From an uncultured Bacteroidales bacterium (GTDB lineage Bacteria; Bacteroidota; Bacteroidia; Bacteroidales; F082): 10,730 nt of DNA. Shown here in pieces: positions 1-6,996 of the stretch (the first letter of the stretch is position 1; every line of letters begins with the position of its first letter). Where the stretch lies: contig CAMKAR010000038.1 in assembly GCA_946410535.1 (NCBI GenBank), positions 1 through 10,730 of the forward strand, read 5' to 3'. The notes below the pieces were generated by a model, which saw only the letters and a list, made by a program, of their open reading frames with translations, was not told the origin of the DNA and ran no database searches. The translations under genes were made by a program, and so were the position numbers.

Positions 1-1942
1 GGTAGAGCGGATTCTTGTCTGTCTTCAAGGCACGCAGTTTGGCGGCCCACTTGGCCGGCTCCCAATACTGAACCTGGCTGTCGTGCAAGCCCGTGGTAAT
101 CAGCATGGCGGGATAGTCTTTGGCCTCAACGTTGTCGTAGGGCGAATAGGAAAGGATGTAATCATAGTATTCTTTCTCATTGGGATTGCCCCACTCGTCG
201 TATTCGCCTGTGGTAAGCGGAATGCTTTCGTCGAGCATCGTGGTGACCACATCCACAAACGGCACTTGGGCAATAACACCTTTCCATAAGTCGGGACGCA
301 TGTTGACCACCGCTCCAACAAGCAATCCACCCGCACTGCCGCCCATGGCAAACATCTTTTGCGGCGAGCTATAGCCCATATTAATAAGGTGTTCCGCACA
401 AGCAATGAAGTCAAGAAAAGTATTCTTCTTGTGGAGCATCTTGCCATCCTCATACCATTGTCGTCCCATCTCCTCACCGCCGCGAATGTGGGCGATGGCC
501 CAAACGAAGCCTCGGTCGAGCAGGCTCAGCCGCGCCAACGAGAAATACGCATCCATGCTGGAGCCGTAAGAGCCATAACCGTAAAGCACAAGCGGATTCC
601 GCCCGTTTTTGTCCAACCCTTTCTTATACACAATCGAAATCGGCACCAAAACACCGTCGTGCGAAGAGGCCATCAGCCGTTCGGTTACATAATCGTTTGG
701 GTTGTAGCCTCCTACAATTTCCTGTTGCTTGAGCAGGGTTTTGACACGCCGTTCCATGTCCCATTCAAAGACCGACGACGGCGTGGTCATCGAAGTGTAG
801 GCATAACGCACCGTGACGGCCTCGAAGTCGGGATTGGCGCCCACGCCAGCGGTGTAGGTTGGCTCACCAAAATCAATGTAATAGTCGGTCGCGCCGTCCC
901 AAGTCTTCACACGGATTTTCACCAAGCCGCCTTCACGTTCTTCAATGACGAAAAAACGGCTGAAAATCGTGAAGCCTTCAATCATCACCTGATCGCGTGG
1001 CGCAATGACTTCCTCCCAGTTCTGTTTCCCTGTTTGCCCGACGGGTGTCCGCATAATCTTGTAGTTCTTCGCCCCGTCGGCGTTGGTCTGGATGTAGAAA
1101 TGCTCGCCGTAGTGGTCGATGCCGTAAAGCATATCGGGCTGGCGTTCCTGAAAAACGCGGAAACCGTTTTCCGGCCTGTCGCTTTCCAAGATGCGACATT
1201 CCGAAGAAAGCGTTGATTCCGAATTGATTATCAGATATTTCCTTGATTTCGTCTTGCTGATGTAGGTCACAAAGGTCTCGTTGGTTTCCTCAAAAACCGT
1301 CACATCGTCTTTTGGGTTCGTTCCAAGAGGATGGCGCATGATCTTGCACGGACGCAAGGTCTCGTCCTTCACGCCATAGAACAGCGTTTGGTTGTCAGAG
1401 GCCCAAACCACGTTGCCCGATGTGCCCATGATAGGCTCGCCCACCAATTCTCCCGTCGTCAAGTCCTTGACATACACGGTGTAAATCCTGCGGCTTACGG
1501 TGTCGACCGAGAAGGCCAATAGCCTATCGTCCTCGCTCAGGCTGACCTCGCCGATGTCGAAAAAGGCATGGCCTTCAGCCAAGGCATTTCCGTCGAGGAC
1601 GACTTCCTCCTCGGCTTCCAAGCTATGTTTCTTGCGGCAATAGATGGGATACTCCTTCCCTTCCTCGAAGCGCGTGTAGTGGTAATAGTCACGAATCTTG
1701 ATGGGTACGGAGTTGTCGTCTTGCTTGATGCGTCCCGTGATTTCCTTAAACAGCTGTTCCTGAAGCGGTTCGGTATGTTTCAGGCAAGCATCCGCATATT
1801 GGTTTTCTGCCTCAAGATACGCTAAAACTTCAGGATTTTCGCGCTCGTTGAGCCAATAATAGTTGTCGATTCGGGTATGGCCGTGCAACGTCATCGCGTG
1901 CGGACGGATGGCGGCCTTAGGTGGGTTCGGTAAAGCATTCAT
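1..1942 (-). CDS. ptrB: Oligopeptidase B (protease II), S9A serine peptidase; 3' end cut by window edge
   Basis: This is a cytoplasmic serine peptidase of the prolyl oligopeptidase family, which cleaves short peptides, typically after basic residues. The ATG at 1942 opens a frame (MNALPNPPKAAIRPHAM...) that stays open for 647 codons to the window edge. No signal peptide is visible. The N-terminal part matches the family's beta-propeller region (IDNYYWLNE near residue 25). The C-terminal part is the alpha/beta hydrolase domain, with RGGEEMGRQW near residue 487, the nucleophile motif GGSAGG with Ser536, and the acid Asp621 in GLHDSQVQYWEP. E. coli PtrB has Ser532 and Asp617, so spacing agrees. 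The catalytic His, expected near residue 656, and the last 35 or so residues lie outside the window. The start follows the receptor stop by 14 bp, so the two are probably one transcript. I checked most of the frame and saw no break. Some relatives prefer other bonds, so the exact specificity is inferred. Confidence 0.93.
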   Translation of the reverse strand, partial: MNALPNPPKAAIRPHAMTLHGHTRIDNYYWLNERENPEVLAYLEAENQYADACLKHTEPLQEQLFKEITGRIKQDDNSVPIKIRDYYHYTRFEEGKEYPIYCRKKHSLEAEEEVVLDGNALAEGHAFFDIGEVSLSEDDRLLAFSVDTVSRRIYTVYVKDLTTGELVGEPIMGTSGNVVWASDNQTLFYGVKDETLRPCKIMRHPLGTNPKDDVTVFEETNETFVTYISKTKSRKYLIINSESTLSSECRILESDRPENGFRVFQERQPDMLYGIDHYGEHFYIQTNADGAKNYKIMRTPVGQTGKQNWEEVIAPRDQVMIEGFTIFSRFFVIEEREGGLVKIRVKTWDGATDYYIDFGEPTYTAGVGANPDFEAVTVRYAYTSMTTPSSVFEWDMERRVKTLLKQQEIVGGYNPNDYVTERLMASSHDGVLVPISIVYKKGLDKNGRNPLVLYGYGSYGSSMDAYFSLARLSLLDRGFVWAIAHIRGGEEMGRQWYEDGKMLHKKNTFLDFIACAEHLINMGYSSPQKMFAMGGSAGGLLVGAVVNMRPDLWKGVIAQVPFVDVVTTMLDESIPLTTGEYDEWGNPNEKEYYDYILSYSPYDNVEAKDYPAMLITTGLHDSQVQYWEPAKWAAKLRALKTDKNPLY

Positions 1943-1956
1943 GGGTTCGTAAGGGT

Positions 1957-4302
1957 TCAGAACGAGAAAGTCAGGCCCAAAGTGGGCAGGATGGGCAGCT
2001 GACGGGCCACTTCGCTGGTCACCAAGTTGACATAGAACACGTTGTTGCGGTTATACACGTTGGTCACGCCGAGGTTGGCCTCAAGCATCACGTTTTCAGA
2101 GAAGTAGAACTTACGCTTCACGTCGATGTCGAAGCGGTGATACGTGGGCAGTCGGCCTCCGTTGAGTTCGCCATAAAGCACGCCCAACTCGCCGTTTGTG
2201 GTGGTGTAGTCGAAGTTGATGCCGTTTTGGAAGGAATAATACTCATAGAAGCCCTGTACTTGGGTAAAGGGGAATCCCGTGCCGAAGTTCCAACGTCCGC
2301 TAAACTCCCACTGGCGCTTGGATCCCGCAGTATAGGTCAGAATCACGTTGATGTTGTGGCGACGGTCAAAATGGGGCGCATATTCAACGAGTTCCACACC
2401 ATCTTCCACGGCCTTCTCATACTCGCGAGTCACGAAGCCCAAGGCATAGACAGCCCAAAGATACCAATGCTGGTCCTCGTATTTGACCGAGACATCGAAA
2501 CCGTAGGCATCGCCAGTCTCCTTGGTGAAGTCCTTTTTCAGCAAGTCGGGGATGTCGGAAACGCCGTCGGGATAAATCTTGTTGCGGTTGATATTGGTCA
2601 GCTGCACAAAGTCTTTCCAATAGCCTTCGATGTTCAACGTGGCCTTTTGCGACAGGTCGAACTCGCCACCCAACACAAAGTGGTTGGCCTTTTGAAGGTA
2701 GCTGGTGATTTCTTTCCCGTCATAGGTCTTCGGAAGGTTGTCGATACCCGAAAGGAAACCATAGAACAGGTTCACCACGTCGCGGTCGCTGGTGGCAGCC
2801 ACAAAGTTCTGCGAATACATGCCAGCGGCTGCCTTCAGGCGGAAACGGTCGGTAGCGTTGTATTTGGCTGCAATGCGAGGCTCGGGTGATAAACCGCCTT
2901 TCGTCACAGAAGGATAATACTGCAAGCGGAAACTCGGTTCGAGCAAAAGATTGCCCAACACGGCCTTGAATTTGGCATAGGCTCCTATTTCGGTAGAGTT
3001 CACCTTTGACCCGATCTTATTGTGGCCATACACACTATATGTAAGATAGTCAGTGGTATAGCCAAGCATTTCAATACCATATTTCAGCGTGTGTTTGCCC
3101 ATGAACTGGCTGAAATCGAAGCCCATGTTGAAGCCGTTGATGGTGCTATAACGGTCGGGGCTGTCAACCTCCTTCATCCGTGAAGTATAGCTTGAATAGG
3201 CAATGTTACCCTCAATCATCACAGGCGATTTGCCAGGAATGACGAGGAAATTGGCACCTGCGCCGAATGAATTCCATCCGAAGTCGGACAGCGACATATA
3301 GTTGTTCACCTGGTCGTTGAACGAGAAGCCGAACAGGTTGAACTTGCTGCCGTTGGGCGCGTTGAGCGAGACCTTACCGTAGATGTCCTGGAAATTGAAC
3401 GGCAGCCCGTCCTTGGACGCATACGGATATATGATCTTGCTGGTCTGCTCAAGATAGGAGTTCTTGGCCGAGAGGATGAACGAGATGGAGGTCTCGTCCG
3501 GTGTCTTGGCTTTCTTCAGGGGGCCTTCGAGCATCACCCGAGCGCCAAACGTGTTGCCGCCCACCTTGCCCGATATGCGCTTCTTGTTGCCGTCGCGGGT
3601 CGAGATGTCCATGATGGAGGAGATACGTCCACTGTATTCGGCGCCGAAGCCGCCTGTGTAAACATCGGCGTTGCGGATGATGTCGGTGTCGAACACCGAG
3701 AACAGGCCGATGGAATGGAAGGGGTTGTAAACCACCATGCCGTCCAAGAGCACCTTGTTCTGTATGGGCGAACCGCCACGGATATAGAGCTGGCCGCCTT
3801 GGTCGCCGGTGAAAATGACACCTGGCACCACTTGCAAATATTGCGCAAAGTCGGCCTGACCACCCACGCTCGGGATCTTGGTGATGGTCTTGGGTGTCAC
3901 GGTGATGACCGAGGTCTTGGTCTCGGTGCGGGCCTCAATCTTGTCGGCAGTGATGGTCACCGATTCGAGCTTGTGGCTGGTCTCTTTCAGATAGTATTTC
4001 CGATTGACAGTCTCGTTTTTCGACAGGTTGAACACTTCCGAAATGGTGTCGTAGCCCACGCTCGTAATCAACAAGGTGTAGTGTCCGTCGGGGATGCGGT
4101 TGATGTTGAAAAAACCGTTCTCGTTGGTCGTGCTTCCATAAGTGGTGCCCTTCAAGTATACGTTGGTGAACATCATAGGCTCGCCCGTCGACTCTTCGTA
4201 AACAAAGCCTTTGATGCTGTTGTCTTGTGCGAAAACAACGGTTGAGGTAAGGAAAAAGAGTGTGATTGCGATTGACAATCTGGCAATTAGTCGTTTATTC
4301 AT
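1957..4302 (-). CDS. TonB-dependent outer-membrane receptor with carboxypeptidase-regulatory-like N-terminal domain
   Basis: This 781-residue protein is predicted to be a TonB-energised outer-membrane transporter. The signal peptide is residues 1-25 (cleavage VFA|QDN). Residues about 29-110 form a carboxypeptidase-D regulatory-like beta-sandwich (IKGFVYEESTGEPMMFTNV, GYDTISE), common at the N-terminus of Bacteroidota receptors. The plug domain is about 125-235, with LYIRGGSPIQNKVLLDGM and the strand end YSGRISSIMDIS. The rest is beta-barrel, with alternating aromatic and hydrophobic strands, ending in TLGLTFSF with a terminal Phe typical of Bam substrates. No SusD-like lipoprotein gene lies beside it, so it is not a classical SusC/SusD glycan importer. 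The substrate is not readable from sequence. The neighbouring downstream peptidase hints at peptides, but this is inference only. A candidate promoter lies 45-80 bp upstream. Confidence 0.92.
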   Translation of the reverse strand: MNKRLIARLSIAITLFFLTSTVVFAQDNSIKGFVYEESTGEPMMFTNVYLKGTTYGSTTNENGFFNINRIPDGHYTLLITSVGYDTISEVFNLSKNETVNRKYYLKETSHKLESVTITADKIEARTETKTSVITVTPKTITKIPSVGGQADFAQYLQVVPGVIFTGDQGGQLYIRGGSPIQNKVLLDGMVVYNPFHSIGLFSVFDTDIIRNADVYTGGFGAEYSGRISSIMDISTRDGNKKRISGKVGGNTFGARVMLEGPLKKAKTPDETSISFILSAKNSYLEQTSKIIYPYASKDGLPFNFQDIYGKVSLNAPNGSKFNLFGFSFNDQVNNYMSLSDFGWNSFGAGANFLVIPGKSPVMIEGNIAYSSYTSRMKEVDSPDRYSTINGFNMGFDFSQFMGKHTLKYGIEMLGYTTDYLTYSVYGHNKIGSKVNSTEIGAYAKFKAVLGNLLLEPSFRLQYYPSVTKGGLSPEPRIAAKYNATDRFRLKAAAGMYSQNFVAATSDRDVVNLFYGFLSGIDNLPKTYDGKEITSYLQKANHFVLGGEFDLSQKATLNIEGYWKDFVQLTNINRNKIYPDGVSDIPDLLKKDFTKETGDAYGFDVSVKYEDQHWYLWAVYALGFVTREYEKAVEDGVELVEYAPHFDRRHNINVILTYTAGSKRQWEFSGRWNFGTGFPFTQVQGFYEYYSFQNGINFDYTTTNGELGVLYGELNGGRLPTYHRFDIDVKRKFYFSENVMLEANLGVTNVYNRNNVFYVNLVTSEVARQLPILPTLGLTFSF

Positions 4303-4346
4303 CGTTGAAAATCTGGTTATTCGTTGATACCTTGTCTAAAAAGTTG

Positions 4347-4381
4347 CAAAGTAAATAAATTATCGCGAATAATCGGACAAA
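4347..4381 (-). promoter_or_regulatory. Candidate promoter of the receptor-oligopeptidase B unit
   Basis: On the minus strand a -7-like box TTACTTTG (4354-4347) differs at one position from the Bacteroides consensus TAnnTTTG. A TTTG (-33 element) lies 23 bp upstream at 4381-4378, slightly beyond the usual 19-21 bp spacing. The predicted transcript start leaves a leader of about 35-40 nt before the ATG at 4302. The spacer contains an inverted repeat, ATTAT-N5-ATAAT (4359-4373), that could be an operator. This is moderate evidence from motif matching only. Confidence 0.4.
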
Positions 4382-4386
4382 AATCT

Positions 4387-4611
4387 TCAAATTTGATACA
4401 AAATCACACTCACTGCCAACGCGGCCACAACCAACACTGTCTTCAGCCAATCTTTGACGGGAAGCATTACGATGCCGATGATGACCAGCAACATGGGCCA
4501 TAGCTTCCATGCCATTCGCCAGCTGAAATCAATGACACCCAACGTGGCCAACAGGGCCACCACCCCAATGGCGATGAAAAGAACGCCCATGAACCAATTC
4601 CTGCTTTTCAT
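4387..4611 (-). CDS. Small LiaF/DUF5668-like membrane protein
   Basis: This 74-residue, almost wholly hydrophobic protein starts MKSRNWFMGVLFIAIG. It shows about three membrane segments (about 7-26, 37-52 and 57-72) separated by short polar turns with Trp (FSWRMAWKLWP). That pattern is the LiaI/LiaF-type transmembrane region (DUF5668) seen next to PspC-domain proteins. I chose the ATG at 4611 because it overlaps the upstream PspC stop as ATGA, which indicates translational coupling. An upstream in-frame ATG at 4686 would add 25 polar residues lying inside the PspC gene, and they do not fit this family. Function is unproven, but a role in membrane or envelope stress sensing with its partner is plausible. 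The C-terminal half of the PspC protein resembles this protein, so the two may derive from one module. Confidence 0.8.
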   Translation of the reverse strand: MKSRNWFMGVLFIAIGVVALLATLGVIDFSWRMAWKLWPMLLVIIGIVMLPVKDWLKTVLVVAALAVSVILYQI

Positions 4612-5027
4612 GACTTTTGCGATTTTGAGGGGAACAACAAAAGGATGCCAATGAGGATCAGTGCGATGGGCCAGATTGTCTGCCAATTGAATTCGGGGAC
4701 GAAGCGGTGCAGCAATCCTATCGCGCCCACGCCGATGAGAATCAGGCCGGCCACAAGGCTGCCCTTGCTGCCAGGGTTGGATGGGTTGGTTTCGGTAAGG
4801 TCGGCAACATTTTGCCCGTCATTTTCAATCTGGACGCGGCTCGCGGATGGCATCACGGCCCAAAGGATGAGATAGACCCAAAAGCCCGCGCTCGCAAAGA
4901 GGAACAGGAATGCGAAAAGCACCCTCACTAACGATACGTCGAGGCCGAAATAGTTGGCTAATCCTGCACACACGCCTCCAATCACCTTGTGTTGCGTGTC
5001 TCTTTCAAGTTTCTTGTTGTTTTCCAT
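4608..5027 (-). CDS. PspC-domain membrane protein with C-terminal LiaF-like segment
   Basis: This 139-residue inner-membrane protein has a PspC domain at residues about 5-60. It shows the typical KLERDTQHKVIGGVCAGLANYFGLD start, then a long hydrophobic helix (33-59) ending in LILWAVMP. A polar linker (61-88) follows, then two further membrane segments (about 90-108 and 117-132) around a Trp-containing turn (FNWQTIWP), which resembles the LiaF/DUF5668 type. PspC proteins take part in phage-shock or envelope-stress responses in Proteobacteria. In Bacteroidota they are common but poorly characterised, often next to a PadR-family regulator, which is not seen here. The stop overlaps the start of the next small membrane protein by 4 bp. 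No convincing promoter was found in the 43 bp between its start and the upstream terminator. Confidence 0.87.
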   Translation of the reverse strand: MENNKKLERDTQHKVIGGVCAGLANYFGLDVSLVRVLFAFLFLFASAGFWVYLILWAVMPSASRVQIENDGQNVADLTETNPSNPGSKGSLVAGLILIGVGAIGLLHRFVPEFNWQTIWPIALILIGILLLFPSKSQKS

Positions 5028-5065
5028 GGTCTTCGTATGTTTTTAGGTTAACACCGACTTCCTTA

Positions 5066-5101
5066 CAAAAATAATGCCGCACCTTGTGGGCACGGCATTA
5101 T
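5066..5101 (-). terminator. Intrinsic terminator of the small T9SS protein gene
   Basis: A perfect 9-bp stem, ATAATGCCG (5071-5079) with CGGCATTAT (5093-5101), encloses a 13-nt loop with possible extra CC/GG pairing. Read on the minus strand it is followed by a T-rich run (TTTTTGT). It lies 20 bp after the stop codon of the minus-strand gene at 5121-5876, so it is well placed to end that transcript and isolate it from the PspC gene. Confidence 0.8.
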
Positions 5102-5120
5102 GTCAGTTTTTCAGAGACGA

Positions 5121-5876
5121 TCACTTCTTCACAATGAACTTTTCGGTCTTCACTGCCTGTCCGTTGACGAAGAGGTTGCAGAAATAGATGCCTTCCGCGA
5201 GGTCGGCAACCGAAATCGCCATGTGGTTCTGCATGGTGTTCACCGGCTGGCCCATCACTTTCTGGCCCATCAAGTTGTAGACTTCAACCGAAGCGTTGGC
5301 GCCGGCAGCGATGCTGTAGTCGAAGTTGACCGTCGACGTGGCAGGGTTCGGGTAGGCGTTGCCAAAGCTGTAGGCCACCTGCTCGTCGATGCCCTCGGCA
5401 TTGTAGGCAAACCAAATCTGGACGCAAACCTTGTCATCCTCCTGGCCAAAGGGGTAGGCGTAATACTTCACGACGGAGGTGCCGACGATGAAGTTGTTCG
5501 GGTCGCCCGACATTTCGGGGTCGATCTGATGATGGAACGAGAGGTCGTGCTCACCGCTCAATGCGCCGGCATTCAAGGTCACCGGCCTCGGGCTGATGAA
5601 CACTTCGGGAGTGTAGCAGCTGCCCCAGCAGAAATAGTTGGCCGTGCCTTCAACGATGTCGACTTCCTCCTTTTGGACCATCACTTCGATGGCTTCGTTG
5701 GTGAGGTTACGGAGCTGCATGTCTTGTTGCAGCTCGCCCCATTCGAGGATGTTGGTGCAAATGATCCTCTCGCCGTTTGCGAGTGCCTGGCCGTTGAGCT
5801 CAAATTGCAGCGATTGCGCTGAAACCCAGCCCATCATGGCCATAAAAACCAAAGTAAAAATAGATTTTTTCATCAT
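5121..5876 (-). CDS. Small secreted protein with T9SS type A C-terminal sorting domain
   Basis: This protein of 250-251 residues is exported by Sec and then, by inference, by the type IX secretion system. The signal peptide is MKKSIFTLVFMAMMGWVSA|Q. The central part, about residues 20-165, is beta-rich. It contains a CWGSCY motif (Cys82 and Cys86) that may form a disulfide, after a stretch resembling an Ig-like or CARDB-type fold (LRNLTNEAIEVMVQKEEV). The last 78 or so residues are a type A sorting domain: YPNPATSTVNFDYSIAAG, VEVYNLMGQKV, LAEGIYFCNLFVNGQ and a basic end (KFIVKK). I chose the tandem ATGs at 5876/5873 because the signal peptide begins there. A further in-frame ATG at 5939 would place 21 non-signal residues in front. 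No specific function is recognised. Transcription ends at the terminator at 5066-5101. Confidence 0.87.
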   Translation of the reverse strand: MMKKSIFTLVFMAMMGWVSAQSLQFELNGQALANGERIICTNILEWGELQQDMQLRNLTNEAIEVMVQKEEVDIVEGTANYFCWGSCYTPEVFISPRPVTLNAGALSGEHDLSFHHQIDPEMSGDPNNFIVGTSVVKYYAYPFGQEDDKVCVQIWFAYNAEGIDEQVAYSFGNAYPNPATSTVNFDYSIAAGANASVEVYNLMGQKVMGQPVNTMQNHMAISVADLAEGIYFCNLFVNGQAVKTEKFIVKK

Positions 5877-5913
5877 AGAAACTGTTTTAAATGATACATA
5901 TTCGATTTTCAAC

Positions 5914-5929
5914 TTGCAAAATTGCAAAA
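5914..5929. repeat. Tandem 8-bp repeat TTGCAAAA x2 in a divergent intergenic region
   Basis: Two exact, adjacent copies of TTGCAAAA lie 40-55 bp upstream of the minus-strand T9SS gene start. On the minus strand this reads TTTTGCAA twice, and the downstream copy could serve as a -33 TTTG for that gene, with TATCATTT as a poor -7 box 20 bp further. A role as regulator site or promoter element is possible but unproven. Confidence 0.4.
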
Positions 5930-5954
5930 CTTTTCCCAATCCCGCAACAAAAAT

Positions 5955-5985
5955 ATTGCCATTTTTTGAAAAATACCTACTTTTG
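5955..5985 (+). promoter_or_regulatory. Bacteroides-type promoter of the Omp28-like/birA unit
   Basis: An exact -7 box TACTTTTG (5978-5985) matches the Bacteroides consensus TAnnTTTG. A -33 element ATTG ending at 5958 lies 19 bp upstream, within the normal spacing. The expected transcript start is near 5992, giving a leader of about 25 nt before the ATG at 6017. Confidence 0.65.
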
Positions 5986-6016
5986 TGCTTGAAAATACAT
6001 TTTATTCGTTGCCGTA

Positions 6017-6991
6017 ATGAAAAGTTTCCGCCGATTGGGGGTTGCCGTGTTGATGTTTTTTGGGCTGAATGTCAGCGCACAAAACGATCGCGTGATGTTG
6101 GTTGAAAGCTTCACTAACGCAGGTTGCACGCCATGCGCCCAGCAAAATCCGGCTTTTGATTCCCTTATCGAGGCCAATATTGACCGTTTGGCCGTCATCA
6201 AATACCACACACGTTGGCCTTTGGCGACCGACCCCATGTATCTGTCCAATGCAGCCAGCATTGATGCCAGGACGGATTTCTACAATGTTGCCACCGTGCC
6301 CACCGCCATCCTCGACGGAAACCGCTTTTTTTCAGCCCCTTCGGGAATCAATCAAAACATTATCAACCAATTGCTGAACATTCCTCCACACTTTGAAATG
6401 CAAATCGAATCCGGAGTCCATCCAGTCGACAATAAGATTACTGTTCGTGTCGAAGGCAAAGCTCTGTCATCGGTCGGTGGCGATTTGCGATTGTTTGTCG
6501 CCCTTGTGGAAAGAGAGACCCATTTCGACATGCCTCCTGGCACAAATGGCGAAACCGATTTTCTTCATGTCTTGAAAGAGTTCCTTACCGATGCTTCTGG
6601 CCTCGACCTCGGCAGTTTGGAAATGGGCGACCATTTCGACTACACTTTCGATTCGCAATCGACTGACAATCAAGGTATAGAGAATCTATCAACCATAGCG
6701 TGGATCCAGAGCCGCAACACGCATGAGGTCTATCAGGCATGCAAACACGACCTTGCTTCGGCCTTAACCAACGAATCTATGGAAAACGGCATTCAAGTGT
6801 ATCCTAACCCGACCGACGGCATCGTCAACATCAGGGCGGGCGGACGCAAGGTTACCTTATATAATATGTTGGGGCAATGCGTTTTTGAAAGCAAAGGTGA
6901 AGACTTCGTCAGCCTTGACTTAAAACCCTTTGGTTCTGGTATTTACGCCATAAAAACACAAGGACAAACCCATAGAATTGTCGTAAAATAA
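6017..6991 (+). CDS. Omp28-like thioredoxin-fold protein with CTPC motif and T9SS sorting domain
   Basis: This is a 324-residue secreted protein with signal peptide 1-21 (LNVSA|QNDR). Residues about 24-110 form a thioredoxin-like domain. ESFTNAGCTPCAQQNP carries a CxxC pair (Cys37, Cys40), and VATVPTAILDG supplies the cis-proline (Pro95). This arrangement, followed by a beta-rich middle part (about 125-245), matches the Omp28-related family of Bacteroidota. The C-terminal 68 or so residues are a type A T9SS sorting domain (VYPNPTDGIVNI, VTLYNMLGQCV, GSGIYAIKTQG). The protein is therefore probably delivered to the cell surface or medium. With both cysteines present it could act in disulfide exchange, although activity is not shown for the family in general. 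A promoter lies just upstream. birA begins 5 bp after the stop, so the two are likely cotranscribed. Confidence 0.88.
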   Translation: MKSFRRLGVAVLMFFGLNVSAQNDRVMLVESFTNAGCTPCAQQNPAFDSLIEANIDRLAVIKYHTRWPLATDPMYLSNAASIDARTDFYNVATVPTAILDGNRFFSAPSGINQNIINQLLNIPPHFEMQIESGVHPVDNKITVRVEGKALSSVGGDLRLFVALVERETHFDMPPGTNGETDFLHVLKEFLTDASGLDLGSLEMGDHFDYTFDSQSTDNQGIENLSTIAWIQSRNTHEVYQACKHDLASALTNESMENGIQVYPNPTDGIVNIRAGGRKVTLYNMLGQCVFESKGEDFVSLDLKPFGSGIYAIKTQGQTHRIVVK

Positions 6992-6996
6992 GCATT

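Noticed and set aside
359..1216. Plus-strand open frame of 285 codons
   Set aside because: It is antisense to oligopeptidase B, whose frame carries recognisable catalytic motifs across the same bases.
1921..2889. Long plus-strand open frame of 322 codons
   Set aside because: It lies antisense to the TonB-dependent receptor, has a composition without domains, and no promoter. It is a shadow of the minus-strand gene.
4380..4392. TCAAATTTGA palindrome after the LiaF-like gene as a terminator
   Set aside because: It has no loop and low GC, so a stable RNA hairpin is unlikely despite the following T run on the minus strand.
4684..4686. ATG as the start of the small LiaF-like protein
   Set aside because: It would add 25 polar residues inside the PspC coding region. 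The ATGA overlap at 4611 fits better.
5100..5822. Plus-strand open frame of 240 codons
   Set aside because: It is antisense to the small T9SS protein, which has a signal peptide and a sorting domain. The plus-frame product has neither and is unlike any family I know.
5937..5939. ATG as the start of the small T9SS protein
   Set aside because: It would place 21 residues ahead of the signal peptide and overlap the promoter region.
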